Assembly: GCA_030141605.1 (NCBI GenBank)
Contig: JAQGDQ010000031.1
Span: 480,001-544,000, forward strand
DNA: 64,000 bases
Reading direction: 5' to 3'
Source: Tubiluchus corallicola
Taxonomy: Eukaryota; Priapulida; Priapulimorpha; Priapulimorphida; Tubiluchidae
Numbering within the stretch: position 1 is the stretch's first letter; every line of letters begins with the position of its first letter. Both the position numbers and the translations under genes were made by a program. This document shows, piece by piece, positions 37,581 to 49,527 of the stretch. The notes under the pieces are model-generated. The model had not been told where the DNA came from and made no database searches. It worked only from the letters and a program-made list of their open reading frames with translations.

Positions 37581-38192
37581 TATTTAATATATAACTGATA
37601 GTACTTGTAATTGTGTGCTTATTAATATAAATGACGTATCTACTCTGGTTATTACAACCACTAATAACAGTTCAGAATAAAATAGTAAAATACATGACTT
37701 TCGCCAATTACAGAGACCATGCAACACCATCATACATACACCTTAATTTATTGAAAATAGAAGATATTTATAATCATGAATTATTTAAATTCATGTATAA
37801 GTATAATAACCGGCAGTTGCCTGAATTATATACTAACTACTTTACCTTAATCAAAGATGTTCACTCTCACTATACTAGGTCCTCAAGTATGGGACACTAT
37901 TTTCAAACACGATTTAACACAGCGTATGGCTTAAATACCTTACAGCACAGTGGAGTTATTTTGTGGAATAGTGTACCCAATACAATCATTTCCTCTCCTT
38001 TTTTACAAATAGCTGCCAAACAATATAAGATATTTTTACTTAGTACATATTCATTGGCGTAGAAAACCAGAGCTTTTTTTCTCTTTTTGTGCACGTGTGT
38101 CTTTTTGCACTAATGTTTTTCTTTTACTAATGTTACTTTATTAGTAAAAGGTATAAATCAATTTAAATGAATTTATTCATTCATCGCAGCCT

Positions 38193-38460
38193 ATATCAAA
38201 ATCGTAATAACATATTACGTTTTTCTTATGTTTCCTTCTATTATTGCATCATTTACTTTATTTCAAAATTATTTCAATATTCATATCAAAATCGTAATTC
38301 CATATTATGTTGTCCTTATGTTTCCTTACTATTATTACATCATTTACTTCATTTCAAAATTATTTCAATATTCATATCAAAATCGTAATTCCATATTATG
38401 TTGTCCTTCTGTTTCCTTACTATTATGACATTATTTACTTTATTACATCAATATCATTGA
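38193..38460. repeat. 90-base tandem repeat, about 2.8 copies
   Basis: Copies begin atatcaaaatcgtaat at 38193, 38283 and 38374. Copies 2 and 3 differ at only a few positions. Confidence 0.95.
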
Positions 38461-38514
38461 GTCATCTGCAAAAGCACGCATAACTTTAATATTTTTTTCA
38501 TTTTCATTTAAGTA

Positions 38515-38554
38515 AGGTGAGTGTGTTAATGACCGTATGGTCATACACTCACCT
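38515..38554. repeat. Strong 40-base hairpin
   Basis: Outer arms aggtgagtgt and acactcacct are perfect complements. Inner arms atgacc and ggtcat are perfect too, with a 4-base bulge (gtta) on one side and a 4-base loop (gtat). Confidence 0.9.
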
Positions 38555-38640
38555 CACACTACTCAAATCATTTTATTTATTGTTTATTTATGTGTACAAT
38601 ATTGTATTTTGATCTGTGGAATAAAATTCATAGTTCTACT

Positions 38641-41018
38641 CTCTGAAAGGCTTTTTATACGTTACACCTGTTAACCAATCGGTGTTTGATTATGTGCTCA
38701 TTGTTTTTATTATAAATATATTGATGATTGTAATTCTTTGTTTTCAGATAAAAAATATTGTTTAAACTAACAGCTTTTGTTCTGCTTTTTGTTTTAATAT
38801 CTGTGGCTTAAGATAGAATTTCACATGCCATCCCCATAGATATGAAAATGAAAAAAATATAAAAAATTCTTTACTAAATTTTTGTTAATAAAAATCAATA
38901 TTTGTTGGGCAAAAAAATGTTTTATATATAATACCAAAACTATAAATAATTTATTTTCATTTGTTTTAAAAGAATACTTTGTGATTAGAAATTCGTTATT
39001 ATCGTGACGGCTTTGTGGGTACTTGAGAGGTATCTCTTCCTGTTGAAAAAGTGGGTTATTGTGAAATTTGATGGTTTGATAATTAGGAAAAGTTTAATTC
39101 GTTCAGTATTACAAGATTTTGTAGGCTTAATATAATAAGTTATGCACGTTAATTAGAGTAGTCTATTTACTGCCTAGTGTGTTAAAATTTATTTGATTTC
39201 ATTAATCAGATATGTCATGATGTCTGGACCAGGCATTACTCATTTTCATGTCTTAATAATTTATTTAATATTTATTATTATTAGTGCAGTCTTGCTCGAT
39301 ACGTAATGCTTAGTTAATACAGGGTGTTTAATGAGGAACATAAAATTATGTGTTCATTCAGAATTTAATTGTTATTGATTCACCACAATTTTGTTGTAGA
39401 TTTACTAAGTAATTATATAGTATTTACTAATTACTTTTACTATCATTACTGACACTAATAATACAAACTACAAGTCAATACTTTTTATTAATATTTGTCA
39501 TATGTGTTCATGCATAGCAAAATCGCCCATAGGTCGGCAATTAAGATTTTCTAGTTATTCACACATCCTAAATCACCATTTCATGGGGGTCATTTTGATA
39601 CCAAGCTCATGTTATTTCTAAACTGAGATCATCCGCGTTGAAGCTGAGATGCATGTGAAAAACATACCTTTCAGAAAATCGCCGTTAAAGTTAGCCATTG
39701 TTTTTGTCACCATTTCTACAAAACACTTAGCAACCGCGCAAATAATGTTTGCTACGGACTTTGCAAAAACGCATTAATGTTATGTCTAAATCCAGCAGAT
39801 GGTTCTTCTGGGTTTGGCAGCAGAAAGAACCCGAAGCAAAACGACTGCTTCCACAAGGTACTATCGGAGTTTGAAAATACAGTAAAAGTTTTTTACAATT
39901 ACTAATTTCTAGCCAGAAAAGTGGGTGTGTGGTTGCAAAATTAGATTTTTAATGTTTTTTTAACATTTCCCTGATAATTTGAGGCTAGAATATAAAAGTC
40001 CAATACATTTAGCATTTGTTTTTATGGGAAAACAAAAAAAATGATATTTAACCAAATTTTTAGTGCCTTCTACTTTGAGGCATCGTATAGCGTAGTTTTA
40101 ACAATGCTGTCGTATGGACGGTTTTAGTTTGCAAGCACACATACATATACTATAATATAATATATTACACTGTTAGTATACATGAAATTTATCTCTATGC
40201 AAAGCACATTTATACCATCATATAAGATTTACCATCTTATATCCTTTACTGGCTTTGAGCTTACATAAAAGATTATAAAAGAAAGTTAGCAAAATTTTTC
40301 GTAATATTTGAAAGGTGACTGAATTTGAAAGGAAAAATGGGTGAGGGAAAACATATCTAATTGTAACTTGGTCAGTCCTCCTAAATCAGAACTGATTTGA
40401 TTTGATTAACAAGGAACAGCCGCATTGAATTTCTTTGTATCATGTACTCTATATGCTGTATATGCTGCAAATACTAAGAAAAAGCAACTCGCCTTCATAA
40501 CTCAGTTAATGGTGAGCAAATCTTTATTTGCACATGTTGCTCCTATCTCACATCAATTGTATCGTCCCAAAATGACAGTGCCCAGTTCCACATCATTGAT
40601 TTACTCTCCTCTTCAACGGGTCTTAAAATAGAAAGTTTCTTGCACCGAGTTCTATACCCAGTTTGTGTTTGACGTTTCACGTTGGCTCTTACTATTGATT
40701 CCTATAACGAGTTCAGTATAGTCATGTTTGCTCGTTGTTTGAAGAATGTGCATGTGATGTCTACATTGATGTCTGTGATGTTGTACATTTAGTTATGCTG
40801 TGTACACAACATTGCTTTTTATTAAGCATTATATTCATCGTAACATTATAATGTTGCTTTATTGACATTATTATATAGGTAAAATGGCTAACGTATGCCT
40901 ATTTCACCTAAACAGGTACTCAATATGTGCACACTGTTAGTTGACTTATGTTTGTTGCATTGTTTACCCAGACCTTCAACACCTCAGCATTAATTTTTTG
41001 TTGTTGTTTAGGATACAA
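38641..41018. other. PPP4C upstream region
   Basis: Spacer between the LINE and PP4 catalytic subunit exon 1. An acceptor (gtttag/gatacaa) seven bases before the PPP4C ATG shows that a non-coding 5' exon exists. A candidate is the more GC-rich stretch ending ccacaag/gtacta at 39859/39860. Confidence 0.45.
39668..39698 (-). CDS. Possible short first coding exon, minus strand
   Basis: An ATG at 39698-39696 in a strong Kozak (AACAATGG) reads MANFNGDFLK and meets a good donor (AAAG/GTATGT). I find no second exon between here and flotillin-2. The opening MANFxG is reminiscent of TMEM45 proteins, but ten residues are not enough to say so. It may be chance. Confidence 0.2.
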
Positions 41019-44000
41019 ATGGCGACACCGTCTTCAGATAGCAGCGATCTCGATCGTCAAATTGAACAGTTGCGACGCTGCGAAATTATTAAAGAAAGTG
41101 AAGTAAAAGCTCTTTGTGCAAAAGCACGTGAAATTCTAGTCGAGGAAAGCAATGTGCAACGTGTTGATTCTCCTGTAACGGTATGTACATGAATTAAGCT
41201 GTTTGGCAGAGAAATTTTTTTATTTAAAAAAGCTGTGTGAGGTAGTAGGTGCCAGTGATGTCTTACTTTTTGGGGCGTAGTGTCAGATTCTTGCACTTGT
41301 CCTAGCAGCTGACCTACTGCCATAATGAAACAAGTACTTCTTTGAAACTAAATTAACTAACTATGACTATCTGATTCTAATATTTTGTGGCAGAGATGTT
41401 TTGAAAATTTTATTGTAAACATAGTGCAAATGTTTGTAACATGTTTTGCGTGTGCATTGGCACGTTGAAATGTGAGAAGTTTTAGAAGCTAAAAGTAGTG
41501 ATTTTATAGCGGAGACTAAATTTAATGCAAAAATTGTTTTGTGGATTTGATGGCCTACTAATCTAATTTTTGGGAGGAACACTCATTTTATAAATCCTTA
41601 CCTATCTGGCTTGGGCATAGCTACATCATTTAAACAGACTTGTGCGAGCCTCAACTTCATATGGTTTTACGTAAAACATCCTGTAACCTATTAGAATGTT
41701 TTAAGTCTGGTCGCACTACTTACTGTACAAATTTTTTCCAAAATATTTTAATCTGAAAGCCAGGAGTGAAGTTGACCAACTACTACTAAGTACAAGAAGT
41801 AGTGTTTTGCTTTGAAAATCAGTTGCTTACAGCAGATATTTGTGAAAAACTTGTTACTGAATATGATAATTTGTCACTCATAATTATATTTACCTTATCT
41901 AGGTATGTGGTGACATCCACGGGCAATTTTACGACTTGAAAGAACTGTTTAAAGTTGGAGGGGATGTGCCGGACACAAACTATTTATTCCTAGGTGATTT
42001 CGTTGATCGAGGTTTCTATAGTGTGGAAACATTTTTACTTCTTTTAGCTTTAAAGGTAAATCTTTTAGACTTTATAGGCTCACTGCAGCTGCAGACTTTT
42101 GCGCATGTTGATACCCGACCAATCTTCTTTTTCTAGGCAAATTTTACTTGAATGCATGAAAAGTCCAAACTTTTACAGGTTATTTGACAAGTCAGTTTTG
42201 CACGTACCTTGTCAGTATGCCATTCATAATGGAAATTGGGTTTAAGCAACGATTTAATTGATCGTTGGGCATATTTATCTAGCAATGTTGTACGTATTTT
42301 AATAATTAGGTTAATGTACTATGCTTCTTAATTATGAAATGTGACACTACATAATTTTTCAGAAATAATATAGTCAGGAGGTCTTAAAAGCTTACGCCAC
42401 TGCTCTTTTCGAGGCTATTATTTATAAATTATCATCATACATATAAAAAACATATGATATATAAAACATCATGTAAACCTTCCTTATTTTATGCACATTT
42501 TAAAATGTATTTTATTTATAAATGTAATTGTGAAAATACAATTTCAACTTAAATAGCCAAATAAACTTTTCTAACCTAATCTAATCTAATATAAGCATGC
42601 AATATCTGGAATGAGCCATCTTTTGTTTAATGTGTTCTTACAGGTTCGCTATCCAGATCGGATAACATTAATTCGGGGCAACCACGAGAGCCGGCAGATT
42701 ACTCAGGTTTACGGGTTTTATGACGAATGTTTACGGAAATATGGTTCAATAACCGTATGGCGCTATTGTACAGAAATTTTTGACTACCTTAGTTTGTCTG
42801 CCATCATAGATGGACAGGTAGGTGCTGAATGACTTGAATGGAAAAAATATTTTTAGGCTGAGACATATTTTTCTTTGGTTTAAAGAAAGAGTGTGATGAA
42901 GCTGTATTAAATTGAGTTCCCTGTAACTTGCCTTATCTTTCCTAACCTGTTCATTAACTCATCAATTTCAAATGTTTTACTTTATTAAATGCCAAGTAGT
43001 GTTTATTTACTGTAACCAACTTTAGGGTGATTATCAAACCGATAATTACTGTGTATCATCACCAATATTTTCAGTTTCTTATCGATAAAGCTGTCATAAA
43101 ATTATGTAAAAACATGCAGAAAATATCTTACCAGAAAAAATAGCCCAAGTTACCAAGTATATCATCAATTTTAAGTTTATGTAATTAATTCGACTTTATG
43201 CAATTACATAAGTGAAGCATATTGCTGTGCTGACTGATTGCTTCACTTAAGTTTGGCTAAACGTTGACGATACTTAAAACCATTCAACCACCTCTTTGCT
43301 TACTTGCCGTGTACACTGTATAATCTACAGACACAGTAGGCGACATTCTCTCATAGCTCTCCATGTTAAAAACTTTATGATTGTGAGTAGAGTGAATTTT
43401 ATTAAAACGATGGCTTATAATATGATCAGGAACACTACTAAAAGTTACTCGAATTTGAACACTACAGTTTGTGCTACTATACTAAATCGTTTTGATGTAA
43501 GTCATGTAGTATAATTGTTAAAATGGCTATAATTTTCTCAAAAACTATCATTTATTACCGTTTTCGATCAGTTGTCAAAAGGCATTTCAGTTTTCATTTT
43601 TGTTTCGGTTCGATTTAGTGGTTTTTTTACCGGTTCAGCTTTGGTGAAAAATTCCGTATTGGCATCAGTTTTAAAAGTTTTGTTTCAGTAATAACTGTGA
43701 ACAGCTTCAGAGAAACTGTGCAGTGTGTCGCGCCTGTAGTTTAAGTCATCAAATAGTATAGATTAGTAGTGATATTTATGCTTTTCATTGCAGATATTTT
43801 GTGTGCATGGAGGCTTATCGCCTTCCATACAAACCCTCGACCAAATTCGGACCATAGACAGGAAACAGGAAGTTCCACATGACGGACCAATGTGTGACCT
43901 GTTGTGGTCAGATCCCGAAGGTTTGTACAATGTGTTAATGAATTTGGTGTATCTTGTGACTTTTTAACAACTTTCTGCATATAGATCTGCAGTTCATGCA

Positions 44001-46207
44001 TTTTTTTAGTCTGAATTAAAGCTGTGCATTGGTCTTTTTCTCATGTGTCCCATGAAGGATATGATACTTTTGTGCACAACACTCCACAATACACTGCATT
44101 CTCCACATCACATCGTACCATGCTACACTATACCTCATTACATTATACTTCAGTGCGGTCTGTACGGTACATTGACTGCACTGCAGTGTACTACACTACA
44201 CTACATTATCTTACTCTACGCTGTACTATACTGCGCTGTAAAACACTACACACACAACTTGATACTACATTACAGGCTTTACAGTGTACTACACTATACA
44301 GCATTGCATTACTCTATGGCATGGTACACGACATTACATTACATTGCACAGCTCTACACTGTACCACGTTGTTCTTGATTATACAATATCACATTATGTA
44401 ATTTGTGTTGCATTACTTTGTAACTCGTACCGTATAGTTGTAGTGTGAAAAATGTATGTTTAAGTTACTGCAAAGCAGTTTCTCAGTTGTGTTGTACAAT
44501 AGTGTGCATAAAGCGCAATGAATACAATTATTATAGTTTAGTTTAACGCTGAAACTTGCTGAAAAGCTAAAGGTTAAACGTGCTTAATAAGTCACATAAT
44601 ACTATCAGTTAATGTGAAGTTAATGTAAATGACCTGCATGGATTTTTCTTGATTGCGTGACATGAGCTGAGCAGATGGGCAAATTTTTGTCACTTTGCAG
44701 ATACTCAAGGATGGGGAGTAAGTCCACGTGGTGCTGGTTACTTGTTCGGAAATGATGTTGTAGCACAGTTTAATTTGTCAAATGATATAGACATGATATG
44801 TCGTGCACACCAGCTTGTTATGGAAGGCTATAAGTGGCATTTTAATGAAACTGTTCTCACTGTATGGTCAGCACCGAACTATTGCTACAGGTAACAAGCT
44901 TTTTAGTGTTTTTTTGCTTACAGTGTATGTACAATTTCTTAAAAATAGTATGTACACTTGTCTATATACGTAACTATGAAAATCTCTGTGTGTGTGTGGC
45001 TTTTAGGTACAGTTAGGTCTCCCACTTACTCGTGTGCCACCAAATCATGTTGTAACCAGCAATGATTTTTCCCAGTGTGCCGCCTTGAAAAAACCACCAA
45101 TGCATAATAAGTGGTGTACGCCGTTGCGAGTTCACTAATAAAAATAAATATTTGCTATCAATAGTTTGCTAAAATTAATTGGTTTAAACTGTATTTATTG
45201 GTGCACAAAAAAAATTGGAACAATACATACAGGTGAAATCTTATAACGGTACTAGTGATTGGCTAATAGGTCTATAAAAAAGAACCATTTTGCTTGTTGA
45301 TTAGCATTAATTACACTAACATTAGGCATTCAAGCCCCAAGGCAGCTATTCTTTGTTTGATGCTAACGAAATAAAATGAACACTGAGTGACTGATTTAAC
45401 ATGCTGCTGCCTCTGGTTCTAATTGTCTGGCGTGAAGTTGGAATCAATGATATTCCTAGCCACTCTGCCATCGAAAAATGTACATTGATGCATGTGATGG
45501 CCAAAAACATGCAAAATAGCTCTTTTCAAGATATTCAACTACAGAGTCATCTGAGGTGCACCATAGCAACCAGCATGGCCCGAGAAGCGTTACACTGGCC
45601 GTGAACCGCTAATGTTCAATATGGTAGTCAATATTAAAAGGTAAAATGGTAAAGGAACACTTAAGACATTCTACTATGTATGTTGTCGTCCAAAATGTAC
45701 CATAAGAACCAGCATGGTTCCGGGAAGGTCTTGGGCTTATATCAACTTAGCTTACCCCCAAATGTGACGAGCAAAATGGCATCCAAAATAACACCGCAGA
45801 ATAGGTGGACACAGCTAGTACATGTATACTTTTACACAGTGCGATACAAATGCAACTAAATGCGATTTTTAAATGTATTCCTGTGATTGATCTCTAAGGA
45901 TTCGTTAAGTTATTAGTTCTATTAATAGATAATAGTTAACTTCAAATAGAAAGCTAAATAATGTTATTGTTAAATTCCACTTTCTCTTTCATATTTAATT
46001 ATTCGTATTTTGTACTTTCTTTGAAAACAAACAAAAAATTGCTTTCTGTGTTTTAAATAATGTTTTTTCACTTTCAGATGTGGCAATGTTGCTGCCATTT
46101 TAGAATTAGATGAACATTTACAACGTGATTTTACAATATTTGAAGCAGCGCCGCAAGAACGACGTGGTATACCAAGTAAAAAGCCACAACCGGATTATTT
46201 TCTTTGA
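41019..46207 (+). CDS. PPP4C: Serine/threonine-protein phosphatase 4 catalytic subunit
   Basis: Coding exons 41019-41180, 41903-42055, 42644-42817, 43794-43920, 44701-44890 and 46078-46207 join in phase to 311 residues; human PP4c has 307. The PPP-family metal and phosphate motifs are intact: GDIHG (57-61), GDFVDRG (85-91), RGNHE (116-120), VHGG (167-170) and His242 in RAHQ. The specific signature is PP4 and not PP2A or PP6: [20 protein letters not shown] at the start and KKPQPDYFL at the end, with the C-terminal Leu that is methylated in this family. The N-terminus is four residues longer than human (MATPSSDS). PP4c works with R2/R3 regulatory subunits in DNA-damage recovery, centrosome maturation and splicing-complex function. 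The introns contain a TACAC-type array (44 kb) but no other gene. Confidence 0.98.
44080..44395. repeat. Degenerate pentanucleotide array (TACAC/TACAT/TATAC)n
   Basis: About 60 five-base units of the form TACAN, TATAC or TGCAN run through this part of the fourth coding intron of PPP4C. The two long plus-strand frames here are products of the 5-base period. Confidence 0.85.
44891..46077. other. Last PPP4C intron with a diverged internal duplication
   Basis: A segment at 45555-45600 (caccatagcaaccagcatgg) recurs diverged at 45699-45740 (taccataagaaccagcatgg). Nothing else is recognised. Confidence 0.5.
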
Positions 46208-49200
46208 GACTCGTGTCACTTTAAGCAAATATTAGCACAATGATGTCTAGATTACTTGACTATTTTTCTTCGAGAAAACCACAGTATAACTATTGTAATT
46301 AGCAGATATTTTAATCGTTTTGTTAAGAGGTTTTATCATTGTGTGATAGGTTTAATTTGGCTCACATCCTTAACACTCCTACACACAGCCTGCTAATTGG
46401 TCGCAGAACTTCAAACTTTTCATGATCAGATTCAATATTGTGTACACTCGTGGCTGTTAATTGTTGGTATAAAAAAACACAGCAGCTGTTATTAGAGTTT
46501 AGTTCAAAATTGGATTGTTGTAAGTAAAAAAATTGTCTGTGAGAGAATTTTTATGGGTTATAATTTTCATAAACTTGCTTTGACTTAGGTTTGTCAGTGC
46601 TGAAAGAAACTGAAGCGCAAAGATATTTGTTGCTCGGGTAGACTTGCTGTTTTGCAGGGGTGGAAATTTTTTATTCTCTGTCACAAGCATTATTTCCTTT
46701 TGTTTTTCTTTTTTTATAACTCGTGCTTGCAAACGTGTAAAAATGCAATTTTTGTGGGTGTGACATTGATAACGTACTTGTAAATATTTTTCAATCAAAC
46801 TTTATCAAAAATTTTAGATTGAATTATTTATGTGCATGAAATCCACATTCACATGTTAGGCGATTGTACAGATACAGTGCTAGTTTCTTCCTGAATTGAT
46901 TCCATTATTTTTCTTTGTTTATTTTTAAAGTTGAAGTAATAATTTGATATGTATGGAGTAGCAGACCACATGTTCAAACATATTGTAAATCTACATGTTG
47001 AGAAACTGTGCAAAAAACTACTGCATGTGGTCGTCCACTGCATGAGCTATCGTGGAGCAAACATGGATGGTCTGGTGGATCTGCAGTTTACTCCAAACCA
47101 AAATTGCTTTTTATTTTCGTTTTGTATCCAGTTTGTTATGCTTAACGAAGTTGCTTAGAAATGTGCAGAATGTACATCTTGTGCTTTGCGTGGTAGGAAT
47201 ACAGAATTCCTCTATGTTGAATGCTGTTCAGGTGTGTTTTAATGTCTGTTTGTTGTGACATTGATCATCATTAGTTAATGAAAAAATGCTATTGGGTACC
47301 ATGAAAGACATACTGGGTTACGTGAATGAGGATTTGCATTTGTTTTTGTCATATCATTCCACATTTTAGGTTGATTTTTAATTATTAGTTGTCATATTCT
47401 ACTTGTAGATCATTTCAAACTTATATGACCAGGTAAATATTCTGAGTACAAATATTTTTTCCTTTTAACAAATTTTGCTTGTAAGATTTGAAAATGATGC
47501 ATTATATTATCGTTAACATTGCATAAAATTTATTGCTAGGTTTGTAAAAATTGTGTTTTTCAACTGGGGCTAATAAGTCTTAAGTCTATACGTCTAACAA
47601 ACGTCAAATTATGTACACTACATTTCATTTCTTGAGTAAAATGTTAAACTGCTCATAGTTTGAAGAATGTTTTGTTACTTACAGAATCCAAAAACATACA
47701 ATAGGATGGTGTACTCTCTGTTACCACTCCAAAACTTGCAAAAACTTTTGAACTCAGCCTATATTTGTTATCCATAATTTGCCCAAAAAAATCAAACCAA
47801 ATTTTACTTGAACTGGGGTGGAAAAAAGGCAGTTGAGTGATGACCAACCACCTGTCTTTAAATTATGCGCCAGTACACTGTGCTACGAAGATTGATGCCA
47901 TAACCATCTAGCCATAAGCCATTAGGCATGGGACTATTTTCCTTCCTCTGTATCACCGTGTATGTTATTTATCGTCTTGCTGGTGAAAATACATTTTCTG
48001 AATATTTTTAGGTCCCTTGTTGATAACATTGCTATAAACTACCAGACTTGTCACACAAATTCATCACACTTGTCTGCAAATTAGTAAAATTTTATAATTT
48101 TTATAGTAATAGATGATGGAATTGTATAAAATTGTATCATCACATTGTCATTTGTAGGATTCCATTGATGTAGATAATGAACTGTAAACAACTTTTCATC
48201 AAAATAAACATTTTAATGTAGAGAAAATTACTTTTGTGTACAAAAATTATATGGTGAGTTTTCATGAACTACATACTGTGTATCAGTTCAAACTGATTCA
48301 CAGTATAACTTTGTTTTAGCCACCAGTCTCTTCCGAGGCATGGGTTCGAATGTTGTATAGCAGTAAAATGTGAGTGCTCTATAACCACATAAATAAACAG
48401 GAATACAGGAGTCCATAATAAAAGTCTTTATTGAAGTTTGGTGTGGAACAAGAGAGATGCACATGCATATTGATAGCTTGATCATTGTTGCACCTACTGG
48501 GCATGCTTTATTACCACTTAACAGACTTGTTGGATCGGTGAGAAACTGTGCTAATTTATAGAAATTGGGGAACGCTGTCTTTTGCAAGTTAACAAATTTG
48601 ATTAGTCCAATGAACTCACAAAGTCGAATAGAATAAAATGAATTTATTAAATAACAACGAACACAACCACTAGAACAATACAATAGTAATACATGCAATA
48701 TTTTGTAAAATGTTATAAGGAGGAAGAACAAATAAATGCTTCTAGTCTTCCTCCTGCAAGTGGACATCATTGAAAAACAATTGTACATTTTAATAACCTG
48801 TGAAAGCTTATGGTACAACTACTACATAGTGGCTTAACATGAGGTAAACACTTGAACAACTGAACAGTTGAAAAACTATTCTCGGGTATTAACAACGACA
48901 CTTTTAAAGCAGATACAACTAGAACACACTTACTTGATAGGTTATGAATAATGGTCAATTAGAATTTGTCCGATTGATTTTTTTAGATTTACTTAAATTA
49001 AGTATTGAAATTCTTCAGGAATGTTCAACCAGAATTTTATCGCACTGTATTTAGTTATTTGCTGGAAAATGTTAGGCATACAATGTTTATTAGTAGCAAA
49101 TCTGATTGAGTGATCATGAGTATGAAGAACTGGAGTAAAATATCCTGAAAATGTTGGAGGTAATAATTTATAATTAAGTTTGTGAATAAACATCAAAGAG

Positions 49201-49527
49201 TGCAAGTCATCAATTTCCTTAATCTTAAAAGTGTAAGCCTGCTTGTATACTACATTAGGATAACTACTGAAAATCCTTTATATAACTTTATCAGAGAAAG
49301 GTGTTTTAGGATCTAAGTTATGCTAGTATTGTACTGTCATCGCCTGTAGACATAAGTAATTTTTAAAATCGTATATGCAAGGTGAGATCATGTGTGAAAA
49401 ATAAATGACAAATTTGTCGATAGGTGGCAGAGACATCTAGCCTCGTTTTGGGTTTCCCGGTAAAGGTGCTGCATGTGCTAACGCATAAGAACGTTTAGAA
49501 CATTAGATTTAGAATCATCGAAAAAAC
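46208..49527. other. Spacer between PPP4C and RANBP1
   Basis: Holds the PPP4C 3' UTR (no clear nearby poly(A) signal), unassigned AT-rich sequence and a LINE fragment at its right end. The 176-codon minus-strand frame at 48288-48818 is Cys/Phe/Leu-rich and does not resemble a known family. Confidence 0.45.
48973..49255 (-). mobile_element. LINE 3' ORF remnant
   Basis: The minus strand reads YTFKIKEIDDLHSLMFIHKL, then LLPPTFSGYF, HTHDHSIRFA and KFWLNIPEE. This is the same C-terminal layout as the LINE at 37631 but a different, more diverged copy. Confidence 0.7.

Larger units (their letters stand above)
36505..37630. other. Flotillin-2 upstream region with repeats
   Basis: No TATA box or CpG island stands out upstream of the flotillin-2 ATG. 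A (TAC)n/(TAA)n microsatellite starts 140 bases upstream and is followed by a duplicated unit of about 360 bases. Confidence 0.5.
37631..38640 (+). mobile_element. 3' end of a LINE with tandem repeats in its tail
   Basis: An open frame at 37631-38062 (143 codons) matches the C-terminal part of LINE reverse transcriptases: LQPLITVQNKIVKYMTFANY, then FKFMYKYNNRQLPELYTNYF, HSHYTRSS and GVILWNSVP. The copy is 5'-truncated but this part has no stop, so it is fairly young. Its 3' portion includes the 90-base tandem repeat and the hairpin described separately, and a late gaataaaattcat that may be its end. The clade (L2/Nimb/CR1 type) is not resolved. Confidence 0.8.

Noticed and set aside
44024-44401. 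Two long plus-strand frames of 111-125 codons
   Set aside because: They arise from a degenerate pentanucleotide array inside a PPP4C intron; both frames show repeat-like composition.
48288-48818. 176-codon minus-strand frame between PPP4C and RANBP1
   Set aside because: Length is notable, but composition (Cys, Phe, Leu, Ile rich) is that of AT-rich noncoding DNA. No family resemblance.
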